Positions 15,171-23,622 of a DNA stretch of 35,458 nucleotides are shown in pieces; the first letter of the stretch is position 1; every line of letters begins with the position of its first letter. The stretch is taken from contig JALOQX010000018.1 of assembly GCA_025459265.1 (NCBI GenBank), positions 1-35,458 on the forward strand, given 5' to 3'. The stretch is from Pirellulaceae bacterium (GTDB lineage: Bacteria > Planctomycetota > Planctomycetia > Pirellulales > Pirellulaceae). The notes below the pieces were generated by a model. The model ran no database searches. It saw only the letters and a program-made list of their open reading frames with translations, and was not told where the DNA came from. The translations under genes were made by a program, and so were the position numbers.

Positions 15171-16301
15171 ATGCACCCCCTGACGGCCAGTGTGTTCTTC
15201 CATGCCATCGGTGCCGCTGCCGCGGCCTGCTGTTACGTTCCACAAAAGAAAGTCACAGGCTGGTCCTGGCAGTCGTATTGGCTGACCCAGGCGGCGTTCT
15301 GCTGGCTGCTGCTGCCGATTGCCGGCGCGTTCCTCACCGTGCCGGACTACTGGCAGGTGCTGCAGTCCGCGCCGCGCGAGGCGATGCTGCGGAGTTTCCT
15401 GCTGGGGGCCGCCTACGGCATCGGCGGCACGGCTTTCGGGATGGCAATTCGCTACGTCGGGTTTTCCATTACCTATGCGGCGGCTATTGGCATTTCGACC
15501 GTGATGGGCACTGCCTATGCCATCGCGAAAGGTGCCACGACGGTCGCTGACGCCGGCGCGAACATCGATCGGTTTCTCGACAAAGCCGGCGCGGACTGGG
15601 TTCTTGTCGGCATCCTGGTCGGCGTGGTGGGCGTCGTAGTCTGCGGCCTGGCCGGGCGTTGGAAAGAGCGTGATCAGCTGTCATCCGACGCTGCCACGCC
15701 CCGTAACCGCAACTTGCTCGTGGGCTTCGCACTGTGCACCCTGGCCGGAGTTCTGTCGGCCGTCTACAACATCGCCCTCACCGAGGGCGCGCCGATCGCG
15801 AGGTTGGCCGAGAAGTACGCCGAGGGCCACACGGTGTTCGGCATCGGCGCCGCTACCTTTTCCAGCAACGCGATCTACCCGTTCTCCAACTCGGGTGCGT
15901 TTCTGACCACGGCGATCTACTGTTTGTTACTCCATGTGCGACAACGCACATGGAGTGAGATCCTCGTGCTGCCCGCAGGCGAAGCGCAGGCCAGCCTGGC
16001 AGTCAACTGGACGATGGCCATCCTCACCGGCGTCCTGTGGTACGGGCAGTTTTTCTTCTATGGTTTTGGGCATTTCTACATCCAGAAAGTGGCCGGTTTT
16101 GAGCAGGCGTGCTGGGCCATCCACATGATACTGCTGATCCTGCTGGGCACCCTGATCGGGGTCGTTTTCCAGGAGTGGAAATCCTGTCGCGTCCGCACCT
16201 ATGCGGCGCTCGGTGTGGCGCTCACCCTCTTGATCGTGGCGAAGATCCTGCTCGACTACGGCAATTACCTCGGCACGCTGGCTGCCGCCGCGGAGAACTG
16301 A
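15171..16301 (+). CDS. RhaT-like sugar permease (L-rhamnose/proton symporter family)
   Basis: A 376-residue, very hydrophobic protein with about ten transmembrane helices, matching the RhaT family of the drug/metabolite transporter superfamily. Typical marks are the N-terminal HAIGAAAAACCYVPQKKV and WSWQSYWL, GAAYGIGGTAFGMAIRYVG, and ALCTLAGVLSAVYNIAL in the second half. RhaT imports L-rhamnose, and sometimes lyxose, with protons; many PVC-group relatives sit beside other sugar genes, so the exact sugar is open. No rhamnose isomerase or kinase is in the window. The ATG at 15171 has GAGGG nine bases upstream and matches the usual family start (MHPL); the longer frame from 15078 adds only low-complexity residues. 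Its coding sequence contains a perfect 12-bp hairpin at 15929-15956. Confidence 0.85.
   Translation: MHPLTASVFFHAIGAAAAACCYVPQKKVTGWSWQSYWLTQAAFCWLLLPIAGAFLTVPDYWQVLQSAPREAMLRSFLLGAAYGIGGTAFGMAIRYVGFSITYAAAIGISTVMGTAYAIAKGATTVADAGANIDRFLDKAGADWVLVGILVGVVGVVVCGLAGRWKERDQLSSDAATPRNRNLLVGFALCTLAGVLSAVYNIALTEGAPIARLAEKYAEGHTVFGIGAATFSSNAIYPFSNSGAFLTTAIYCLLLHVRQRTWSEILVLPAGEAQASLAVNWTMAILTGVLWYGQFFFYGFGHFYIQKVAGFEQACWAIHMILLILLGTLIGVVFQEWKSCRVRTYAALGVALTLLIVAKILLDYGNYLGTLAAAAEN
15929..15956. repeat. Perfect intragenic hairpin in the RhaT-like gene
   Basis: ACTCCATGTGCG and CGCACATGGAGT form a perfect 12-bp stem with an ACAA loop. It falls in a predicted hydrophilic loop between membrane helices (LLHVRQRTWSEI). 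Confidence 0.85.
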
Positions 16302-16350
16302 GCCACGACCCGTGCCCGGCGGCGCGCATCGGTCAGCGCACCAAGCGCGA

Positions 16351-16410
16351 CGTAGCCGATGATCTGCGCTCCCCATCGAGCAAGCCGATGGGCGAGCGAA
16401 ACGTGCGCGC
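16351..16410 (+). repeat. 60-bp palindromic repeat, copy 1
   Basis: It shares 58 of 60 bases with copy 2 at 16569-16628. Each copy contains the hairpin CGCTCCCCATCG/CGATGGGCGAGCG with one bulged base. The left part (CGTAGCCGATGATCTGC, 16351-16367) also pairs with an inverted partial copy at 16445-16461, so the whole block can fold back. Confidence 0.9.
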
Positions 16411-16417
16411 AAGACGG

Positions 16418-16442
16418 CCCCCCGGTGCTTGTCACCGGGGGG
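16418..16442. repeat. GC-rich 10-bp perfect hairpin
   Basis: CCCCCCGGTG and CACCGGGGGG pair around a CTTGT loop. It forms the tip of the larger fold-back made by 16351-16367 and 16445-16461. There is no following T-run, so it is not a typical intrinsic terminator, though it could slow transcription downstream of the RhaT-like gene. Confidence 0.8.
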
Positions 16443-16568
16443 AAGCAGATCATCAGCTACGTGCGGCCATCACCACACTCCGGGCGGCCGAGTCCCTACG
16501 CCTCCAACAAATCCGCGCCCCGCCGAGGCCGCCACAGCCGGAGCGCGACAAGCGCGCGCGGCGCGCTG

Positions 16569-16628
16569 CGTGGCCGATGATCTGCGCTCCCCATCGAGCA
16601 GGCCGATGGGCGAGCGAAACGTGCGCGC
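16569..16628 (+). repeat. 60-bp palindromic repeat, copy 2
   Basis: Direct repeat of 16351-16410 with two substitutions (A to G at the fourth base and in the hairpin loop). The loop change leaves the stem intact. Confidence 0.9.
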
Positions 16629-16743
16629 CGCGGCCCTGCTCGCAACCCGCGGACGCCATGCTTGTGATGGGCGACAGTCCAGGGTTACAATCAGCCGGGC
16701 ATTTGATTCGGTCCGAGGCGAACAGTCCAGGGTGTGCCGCGTC

Positions 16744-19320
16744 ATGGTCCGATCGCGAATCTGGCAGCTCATAGGTTTCTGTCTCGCCAGCTGTGGGTCG
16801 ATCTCAGCAGGTGACGATTCCCCACGCGTTTCGATGCCCATGTCGCTGGCGACGTTCTCGGCCGACGAAGGCTGCCAGTGGATGCCGGCCGGCTACGAAT
16901 TCGAGCGGATTCAGCGCAACGTCCATTACCTTGCTGCCCCTCAACCTGGCGAAGACTGGGCGCGCTGGCTCGAATCCATTCGAGACTACCGTGCTGCCGT
17001 CCGCACACGACTGAATGACCCGACGGCGGTCGCCATGGACATGCGGTTCGATGGCGTGCGCGCCTGGACGCGTGTGTCCCGCAGTTGGGCGTGGGCGATC
17101 GATCTGACTCCCGGAGAGGAAGTGCAGCTGCGCGGCGAGGCCCGTTGGCTGGAGGGCAATAGCCGACTCTGCCTGGCCTTTGACTGGTTAGACCGAACGG
17201 CTGGTGTTGACGGCGCATGGCGGGGCTGGTCTGGCGTGGTGGATACGGCGACGCTGGGGCGTGAGGACGGGTGGCACCCCTTCGAGATCACCGTCGCGGT
17301 CCCGCCGTTCGATGCCGCCGCGCACTGGGCGCGGCCCATCTTGGGAATGGACGGGACCTTCGACACGGCGCCCGGCCGAGTGGCGCTGCGCAGGCTGGCA
17401 CTGTGTGCGGCGAAAACCGACGCGCGAAAACAGAAAAGCGACGAGCTGCGCGCGACGCTGCCTGCGCGGCTCGAGTTCGACGACTCCATTTACGGCCGCG
17501 AGGACCAGCAGTGGATGACACGGAATTTCGTGTGCGGCTTTCTGTTCGCTTATGATCGCGCGTTCTGGGATCCGGACAAGCGGGAGTATCGGATTGGGCC
17601 CTTGTGCGCCGACGCGGTGCGCGAGTTCGGCGGCTTTGACTCCGTGGTGATCTGGCACGCGTACCCGCGGATTGGTGCAGATCAGCGCAATCAGTTCGAT
17701 TTCTTCCGCGACATGCCCGGGGGCCTGGAGGGTGTTCGCGGCGCAGTGCGCGAATTCCGTCGCCACGGTGTGCGGGTGTTCCTGCCGTACAATCCATGGG
17801 ATACGGGTACTGCCCGCGAGACGGACAGCGACGACGACGCGCTGGCCCGGCTCGTCGAGGCCACGCAGGCCGACGGGCTGTTTCTGGACACCATGCTCGC
17901 GGCGCCGACGGGTCTGCGGCCGGCGATCGACGCCGTCCGCCCTGGAGTCGCGTTCGAACCGGAGGGCCATCCATCAATCGCCGAGATGCAACAGTGCAGC
18001 GCCTCCTGGGCCCAGTCGCTCGCGGCGTACCCGGACATCGGTGTGCTGCATCTCAAGTGGATCGAACCACGACATATGCAGCATCAGATTCGCCGCTGGG
18101 ACAAGTCTCACCAGGACGAACTGGCCGCGGCCTGGCTCAATGGCAGCGGCATGCTGGTGTGGGAGAACATCTTCGGCTACTGGAACCCTTGGAGTGCTGA
18201 AGACCGCGCGACACTGCGCAGGATGGCACCCGTATGGCGACACTTCGCCGACCACTTTGCCCACGGGAACTGGCTGCCCTATTTCCCCACATCGGAACCA
18301 GGGACGTACGCTTCGTGCTGGGAACACCACGGGACCCGACTGTGGACCATCGTCCGACCCCACAGTGACGCACCGAGCACGGTTGCCGTTGAGCTCGATG
18401 ATCGCACAGAAGAGTTCATCGACCTGTGGCAGGGTGTCCCGATTCCACCGACAAAGACCGGCGCGAAGATCCGCCTGGAAGTGCCCCTGACGCGCTACGG
18501 CGCGGTCGCGGCTGTTCCGCGCGGCATGTCGGATGAGTCCTTACGGAGGCTCGTCGCGGCGCAGCGGGAAGCGGCGCAGCGGCGTCTACCGACTCCCCAA
18601 GAGGATGGCTGGATCCGCGCCAGGAGCGTCATCGACCCGCAGCCTGCACCAGTTCCCGCCGCACGCGAGGAATCCGTTCAGCCGGACATGCTGGCCGTCG
18701 ACGGCGGCCGGTTCACGTTCACGCTGCGGCACATGCGGCGGGAATGCGGCTGCTATCCCGATCCAGGTGCGCCGCCAGAACAGTGGGACACCTTCCTGAT
18801 CGGGACACCGCACGATCAACCGTTGGAGCACTGCGTGACGGCCGACGTGGCGAGCTGCCAGGTCGCTGCCGCACCTGTCACCAACGAGCAGTTTGCGGCG
18901 TTCCTTCGCGACGCCGGCTACCGGCCGGACGTCCCCGATAATTTCCTGAAACACTGGGGAGGTGATGCCTGCCCCGCGGAGCTGCGGGCACAGCCGGTGG
19001 TGTACGTCGACGTCGAGGATGCGCGGGCGTACGCGACGTGGGCGGGCAAGCGACTGCCGAGCGAGTGGGAGTGGCAGCGAGCTGCAACACAGCACGCCGA
19101 GGCGTTCCAGCGGGGGGAAGTCTGGGAGTGGACGGAAGGCGTTCGCGACGACGGTCACACGCGTTTCGTCATGCTGCGCGGCGGTTGTCGCTGGAAGGCC
19201 GAAGGTTCCATCTGGTATTTCCCGACCGGCCCCCAGCCGATCGACACCCACGCCAAGTTCCTGCTGTTGGCCCCCGGCCTCGATCGCTGTGCGACCATTG
19301 GGTTTCGTTGTGCACGCTAA
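16744..19320 (+). CDS. Predicted lipoprotein: glycosidase-like barrel fused to an FGE-sulfatase (SUMF1) domain
   Basis: 858 residues. The first 17 form a signal with a lipobox (LASC, Cys17), so the protein is probably anchored outside the cytoplasm. Residues about 30-250 look like a beta-sandwich ligand-binding module. Residues about 270-640 resemble a TIM-barrel glycosidase (FVCGFLFAYDRAFWDP, VIWHAYPRIGADQRN, VRVFLPYNPWDTG, ADGLFLDTM), with a trailing beta domain. The C-terminal 190 residues are a formylglycine-generating-enzyme-like fold: AAPVTNEQFAAFLRDAGYRP, WAGKRLPSEWEWQRAA, GEVWEWTEGVRDDG, MLRGGCRWK and IGFRCAR. In such fusions the SUMF1 fold usually serves as a binding or structural module rather than a sulfatase activator. 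I chose the ATG at 16744 because it opens the signal peptide; the Shine-Dalgarno (AGGG) is weak. The sugar substrate is unknown. Confidence 0.75.
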   Translation: MVRSRIWQLIGFCLASCGSISAGDDSPRVSMPMSLATFSADEGCQWMPAGYEFERIQRNVHYLAAPQPGEDWARWLESIRDYRAAVRTRLNDPTAVAMDMRFDGVRAWTRVSRSWAWAIDLTPGEEVQLRGEARWLEGNSRLCLAFDWLDRTAGVDGAWRGWSGVVDTATLGREDGWHPFEITVAVPPFDAAAHWARPILGMDGTFDTAPGRVALRRLALCAAKTDARKQKSDELRATLPARLEFDDSIYGREDQQWMTRNFVCGFLFAYDRAFWDPDKREYRIGPLCADAVREFGGFDSVVIWHAYPRIGADQRNQFDFFRDMPGGLEGVRGAVREFRRHGVRVFLPYNPWDTGTARETDSDDDALARLVEATQADGLFLDTMLAAPTGLRPAIDAVRPGVAFEPEGHPSIAEMQQCSASWAQSLAAYPDIGVLHLKWIEPRHMQHQIRRWDKSHQDELAAAWLNGSGMLVWENIFGYWNPWSAEDRATLRRMAPVWRHFADHFAHGNWLPYFPTSEPGTYASCWEHHGTRLWTIVRPHSDAPSTVAVELDDRTEEFIDLWQGVPIPPTKTGAKIRLEVPLTRYGAVAAVPRGMSDESLRRLVAAQREAAQRRLPTPQEDGWIRARSVIDPQPAPVPAAREESVQPDMLAVDGGRFTFTLRHMRRECGCYPDPGAPPEQWDTFLIGTPHDQPLEHCVTADVASCQVAAAPVTNEQFAAFLRDAGYRPDVPDNFLKHWGGDACPAELRAQPVVYVDVEDARAYATWAGKRLPSEWEWQRAATQHAEAFQRGEVWEWTEGVRDDGHTRFVMLRGGCRWKAEGSIWYFPTGPQPIDTHAKFLLLAPGLDRCATIGFRCAR

Positions 19321-19352
19321 GGAGCAGCGATGCCGTCTTGTCCCGCGCGAAG

Positions 19353-21671
19353 TCAATCCTCGCTCTGGATACCGGCGACATAACCTTGCGCGCCGGTCTG
19401 CACGTTAGCCGCGTTGGCTTCGTCGGTGTCAATGTGCATGGCGAGGGCAAAATTCGGGTCCACGCGCACGCGCACGTCGCCGAAGACGAGTTCGCGGTTG
19501 CCGGCCACCCGCACCCGCACAGTGGATTTGTCGCGCACGCCGTAGCGCAGCGCGTCGGCGGGCGTCATGTGAATATGACGCTGCGCGCAGATGACGCCGC
19601 GGTCGAGCGTGACGTGGCCGGCCGGGCCTTCGAGCGTGCAGCCGGGCGTGTCCCGGATGTCGCCGGATTCCCGAATGGGGGGATGAATGCCGAGCTTGAA
19701 CTGCTCGGTCATCGCGATCTCCACCTGAGTCGCCTTGCGCGCCGGTCCCAGCACGCGCACGCGTTCGATCCGGCCTTTCGGTCCGACGATGGCGAGCTTC
19801 TCCTGGCAGGCGAACTGGCCGGGCTGGGAGAGGTCGCTCTCGCGGGTGAGCTGGTGTCCTGGACCAAACAGCTTCTCGACGTGTTCCTGGCTCAAGTGGA
19901 TGTGGTGGGCGGAGACCTCGAGGAGGAACGGCTGGGTCCGCTGGGCTTCCAGGACACGGACGAGGTACGAACGGGTCATGGCTCGCAACGTGGCGCGCGC
20001 AATCATCCGCTCCTCGTCCGTTGGAACGACGAGCACGGTAACGCGCGAATCGTCGGTGGAGATGCGGCAGACGTCGTCATTGCCGCGTGCCTCGCGGTTC
20101 CGCAGTTCGTCCAGCACGATGCCCATGCATTCGAGACCCTGCAGCGCCAGGGACCGAACGCCTGCGCTGCCCTGTCCGATGCCGCCGGTGAAGAGCAACA
20201 CATCCAGCCCCCCCATGGCCGCCAGGTAGGCACCGATGTACTTCCGCACGCGGTAACAGAAGGCCTTCAGGGCCACCAGAGCCCGGGGGTGGCCGGCCTC
20301 GGCGGCCCGCTCGACCTCGCGCATGTCGCTGGAGATGCCGGAGAGACCGAGCAGACCGCTGCGTTTGTTCAGCAGTTCCTCGACCTGGTCCTCCTCGAGG
20401 CCCGCCGTGCGTTGCAGGTAGGCAATCGCCGCCGGGTCGACGTCGCCGCAGCGTGTGCCCATGATGAGACCTTCCCCCGGCGTGAAGCCCATCGAGGTGT
20501 CCACCGACCGGCCGTGGTCCACCGCACAGAGCGAGGCGCCGTTGCCGAGGTGGCAGCTGACGATCTCCAGCTCATTCACGCGCCGCTGGAGATGCTGGGC
20601 GGCGCGGAGGACCACGTAGGCATGGGAAGACCCGTGGAAGCCGTACCGCCGCACACCCCGCTCCGCGTAATACTCGTACGGCAGGCCGTACAGATAGGCG
20701 TAGGACGGCAGCGTGTGGTGGAACGCCGTGTCGAACACGGCGACGTGCGGCACCGCCGGGAACACCTTCCGTGCCTCGCGGATGCCCGCCACGTTGACCG
20801 GAATGTGCAGCGGGGCGAGCGGGGCAAGCGCCTCGATGCCCTGGAGCACATCCTCGTCCACCACCACGGCCTCGGAGAACCGTTCACCGCCGTGCACCAC
20901 GCGGTGCCCCACCACGCTGATGTCGGACGCGTCACGGATCACGCCCGCCTCCGGTGTCACAAGTTCGCGGAGCATCGCCTGGAAGGCGTCGCCGTAATCT
21001 CCGGGCGGTAGTGCACGCGTGACGTCGCCGCGTGGCGCGTGATGGACCAGACGCGTGCCACGGGCGCCGATCCGCTCGACCGCGCCGCGCGCCGTATTCA
21101 GTTCGTCGACTGTGTCGAAGAAACTGTACTTCAGCGAGGAGGAGCCGGTGTTGATGACGAGGATCTTCTCCGGCCGCTCGCCTTTGAGACGCAAACCGTA
21201 AGGATCCTCGCTCTGGCGGAACGCCGCCGCCGCGGTGGCCGGGTCGGCCGCCACCTGCTTGAGACGATCGGCGATGGTACTGGAGATGTGCTGCACCACG
21301 CGAGGGTCGGTCATGATGGCGGACTGAAAGACGGCGACTGGAATCCGCAGCACGCGGCAGGGAGTCAGGGCGATGACGTCAGCCAGCGTTTTGTCGCCGG
21401 TCATCAACGCCAACTCGCCAAACGTATCGCCGGCCTGGAATCGCCCGATGACCTGACGCTCGCCACCATCACCCAGGACGGAAGCCGCCAGGTCGCCCTC
21501 GAGCAGCACGCCCAGGAAGCCGGCCTCCTCACCGAATTCCACGACGGCTTCGTTGACTTCGTACGAGGCGACACGCGACTCCTTCACCAGCTGGGCAAGA
21601 CGCTCATCGGAAAAATGCTGGAAGAGGCCCACTCGCTGCTTCAGGAAGTCGGTGAGTTGAGGAGGTGTCAT
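19353..21671 (-). CDS. Three-domain fusion: cyclic-nucleotide-binding domain, acetate kinase, PduL phosphotransacetylase
   Basis: 772 residues. Residues about 15-135 are a CRP-type cyclic-nucleotide-binding domain with FGELALMTGDKTLADVIA, where the usual phosphate-contacting Arg is replaced by Lys. Residues about 167-562 are a complete acetate kinase (LVINTGSSSLKYS, FDTAFHHTLP, RYGFHGSSH, CHLGNGASLCAVDHGRS, FTPGEGLIMGTRCGDVDP, FTGGIGQG). Residues about 582-772 are a PduL-type phosphotransacetylase (HHIHLSQEHVEKLFGPGH, VRVLGPARKATQVE, PPIRESGDI, GVICAQRHIHM). Together the last two convert acetyl-CoA to acetyl phosphate and then acetate with ATP formation, in the cytoplasm. The ATG at 21671 was chosen because it starts the domain; a longer frame to 21761 adds unstructured residues. 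Pyruvate kinase lies directly upstream. No shell-protein genes of a microcompartment are nearby. Confidence 0.88.
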   Translation of the reverse strand: MTPPQLTDFLKQRVGLFQHFSDERLAQLVKESRVASYEVNEAVVEFGEEAGFLGVLLEGDLAASVLGDGGERQVIGRFQAGDTFGELALMTGDKTLADVIALTPCRVLRIPVAVFQSAIMTDPRVVQHISSTIADRLKQVAADPATAAAAFRQSEDPYGLRLKGERPEKILVINTGSSSLKYSFFDTVDELNTARGAVERIGARGTRLVHHAPRGDVTRALPPGDYGDAFQAMLRELVTPEAGVIRDASDISVVGHRVVHGGERFSEAVVVDEDVLQGIEALAPLAPLHIPVNVAGIREARKVFPAVPHVAVFDTAFHHTLPSYAYLYGLPYEYYAERGVRRYGFHGSSHAYVVLRAAQHLQRRVNELEIVSCHLGNGASLCAVDHGRSVDTSMGFTPGEGLIMGTRCGDVDPAAIAYLQRTAGLEEDQVEELLNKRSGLLGLSGISSDMREVERAAEAGHPRALVALKAFCYRVRKYIGAYLAAMGGLDVLLFTGGIGQGSAGVRSLALQGLECMGIVLDELRNREARGNDDVCRISTDDSRVTVLVVPTDEERMIARATLRAMTRSYLVRVLEAQRTQPFLLEVSAHHIHLSQEHVEKLFGPGHQLTRESDLSQPGQFACQEKLAIVGPKGRIERVRVLGPARKATQVEIAMTEQFKLGIHPPIRESGDIRDTPGCTLEGPAGHVTLDRGVICAQRHIHMTPADALRYGVRDKSTVRVRVAGNRELVFGDVRVRVDPNFALAMHIDTDEANAANVQTGAQGYVAGIQSED

Positions 21672-21780
21672 TGTGCGGTTCTTCCGGGTTACGATCGCTT
21701 CGACATCCTCGGCAGATATCCTGCCTGCGGACCGTGTTATCGGGGTGCGGGCGACAGCCACGCGCGAGTTGGTTTCACGG

Positions 21781-23205
21781 TTAGCCCAGGCGCATGAATT
21801 CGAGACGGTGATTGGCCTCGGGTCGTGCTTGCGACGGGCCGGCCACCAACATGGCCACGTGGCCGGCCACCTGGTGCTCCCGCAGCCAGTGTCGGGCGAA
21901 ATCGCACCAGTCCTCCGGTTCGGTGGTCAACGCGACCGGGTGCACGCCGTAGGCAAAGGCTAATCCCTGGCAGACGGTCGCGTCTCGGCTCAACGCGACA
22001 ATCCACACCGGCGGGTTGAACCGGGAAATCATGCGCGCCGTGGTCCCGGTGCGTGTGGGGACGAAGATCGCGGCGCAGGGCACGGTCTCCAACGCGTTCT
22101 CGACGACGGAGGCAATGGCCTCCGCCGACGTCGTGGGCGGGGTTTGACGGATGGTCCCCCACAGGTCGTTGAGCCGCGTCGGCGGCCGGTGCGCTTCCGT
22201 GTACGCCGCGATCTTGGCCAGCATGGTCACGGCTTCCTCGGGATACTTGCCCATCGCCGACTCGCCGGAGAGCATGACGCAGTCGGTTCCGTCCAGGATG
22301 GCGTTGGCCACGTCCGTCGCCTCGGCGCGCGTGGGGAGTCGGTTGTTGGTCATGGATTCGAGCATCTGCGTGGCGGTGATCACGGGCTTGCCGGCGAGGC
22401 TGGCCTTGGCGATGAGTTGTTTCTGCAGGATGGCCATTTCCTCGATCGGCACTTCCACGCCGAGGTCGCCGCGGGCCACCATGACGCCGTCCGTCGCCTG
22501 GAGGATCTCGTCATAGTGCCGCAGCGCATCGGCACGCTCGATCTTCGCGATGACAAAGGGCTGTTTGCCAACGGCCTCGGCGGCGGCACGCACGGCTGCG
22601 ATGTCCGCCGCCGTTTCCACGAACGACTGACTCACCGCGTCCACGCCGTGGGTGAGCGCGAATTCCAGGCAGGCGCGGTCGTGATCGGTAAACGCGCTGA
22701 TGCCCAGGTCGATGCCCGGCAGGTTGAGGCCTTTCCTGGAGCGCAGCTCGCCGCCCACCGCGACGGTGCAGTGCACGTCACTCCCCGCCACGCGTTCGAC
22801 CACCAGTTGCACCAGCCCGTCGTTGAGGAAGAGCCGGTGGCCCGGCCTGACGACCTGGGGCAGCCGTGCGAAGCTCATCGCCACCCGCTGCGAGCTGCCC
22901 ACGATGTCCTCGCTGGTCAACGTGAAGCGCTCACCCGGAAGCAACTGGATCGGCTCCGGGTCGATCATCCCTACGCGCATCTTGGGGCCGGGCAGGTCGG
23001 CCATGATGGCCACGCGTTGGCCCGTGGCCCGCTCGGCATCGCGGATCCGCGTGATGCGTTCGGCGTGCCCGGTGAAGTCGCCGTGCGAGAAGTTGAGCCT
23101 CGCCACACTCAGCCCCGCACGAATGAGTCGCTGCAGCATCTCCGGCGACTCCGAGGCAGGCCCGATCGTGGCGACGATTTTGGTCTTGTGGTTTGGCAGT
23201 GACAT
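21781..23205 (-). CDS. pyk: Pyruvate kinase
   Basis: A complete 474-residue pyruvate kinase, converting phosphoenolpyruvate and ADP to pyruvate and ATP. The N-terminus is typical (KTKIVATIGPAS, GLSVARLNFSHG), the active-site segment reads VMVARGDLGVEVP, and the cation- and substrate-binding segment TATQMLESMTNNRLPTRAEA and MLSGESAMGKYP follow. The C-terminal regulatory-type domain is present. It lies 109 bases upstream of the acetate kinase fusion on the same strand, so the two last ATP-forming steps of fermentation may be co-transcribed. The start codon ATG at 23205 has only a weak Shine-Dalgarno. Confidence 0.95.
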   Translation of the reverse strand: MSLPNHKTKIVATIGPASESPEMLQRLIRAGLSVARLNFSHGDFTGHAERITRIRDAERATGQRVAIMADLPGPKMRVGMIDPEPIQLLPGERFTLTSEDIVGSSQRVAMSFARLPQVVRPGHRLFLNDGLVQLVVERVAGSDVHCTVAVGGELRSRKGLNLPGIDLGISAFTDHDRACLEFALTHGVDAVSQSFVETAADIAAVRAAAEAVGKQPFVIAKIERADALRHYDEILQATDGVMVARGDLGVEVPIEEMAILQKQLIAKASLAGKPVITATQMLESMTNNRLPTRAEATDVANAILDGTDCVMLSGESAMGKYPEEAVTMLAKIAAYTEAHRPPTRLNDLWGTIRQTPPTTSAEAIASVVENALETVPCAAIFVPTRTGTTARMISRFNPPVWIVALSRDATVCQGLAFAYGVHPVALTTEPEDWCDFARHWLREHQVAGHVAMLVAGPSQARPEANHRLEFMRLG

Positions 23206-23622
23206 GGTCGATCTCAGGTTAGACGCGCTCGGCCCTCGACCCCCGCGCTGGCTTCACGCCGCTCGCATCGTGGGCGGATGATCCTTGGAGCCGATCCGAA
23301 CACCTTGTCGTGGGACCGACCTCCTGGTCCGTCGCGAGGTTTTCGGGCAGGCAGTCCGTCCGACACGTGCCGATTCGATTCCGCTCGGATACGCTCCGCG
23401 CGGCAACCTGCCCATGTTAGCAAAGTGGGCCGGTGCCCGGCCACTCCGCGTGCCGAATTCGCTCTGGTACATCTCCGTGTCTTTTGCGCGAAAACATCGC
23501 GGGGCGGCTGCAAAGGCTCCCCTGGGCGTCTCGCGTCCTGGGATGGCCGAGCGACCAGACTCCCCGGCGGTGCGGCCAAGCGCGCGTCATTTGCCGTCGT
23601 ACTGCGTTAGGCCTTCACCATG
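23206..23622. other. 417-bp intergenic region with one palindromic repeat
   Basis: It lies between the GH13 gene end and the pyruvate kinase start and should hold the pyruvate kinase promoter. I see the repeat at 23309-23352 and a short hairpin GGGCCGGTGCCCGGCC, but no clear promoter and no coding sequence. Confidence 0.6.
23309..23352 (+). repeat. 44-bp palindromic repeat, copy A
   Basis: Runs from CGTGGGACCGACC to TTTTCGGGCAGGC. The reverse complement of 25118-25161 matches it at roughly 36-38 of 44 bases. Its core GACC-TCCT-GGTC hairpin differs from the ACGGAC-CTCCCC-GTCCGT hairpin of copy B, so pairing is conserved while sequence changes. Confidence 0.8.

Larger units (their letters stand above)
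16302..16743. other. 442-bp intergenic region built from repeats
   Basis: Between the RhaT-like gene and the lipoprotein fusion gene. It holds two direct 60-bp repeat copies, one inverted partial copy and a strong GC hairpin, described separately. Plus-strand reading frames through it are open but low-complexity and are not a natural N-terminus for the next gene. Confidence 0.8.

Noticed and set aside
16418-16442. Intrinsic terminator for the RhaT-like gene
   Set aside because: The stem is strong but no T-run follows and it is over 110 bases after the stop.
16429-16743. A 105-residue N-terminal extension of the lipoprotein fusion
   Set aside because: It is read from the 60-bp repeats and is low-complexity; the signal peptide begins at 16744.
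19353-19930. Bacterial microcompartment locus suggested by PduL
   Set aside because: No shell-protein gene is present, and PduL is fused to acetate kinase without an obvious encapsulation peptide; metabolosome use is not supported here.
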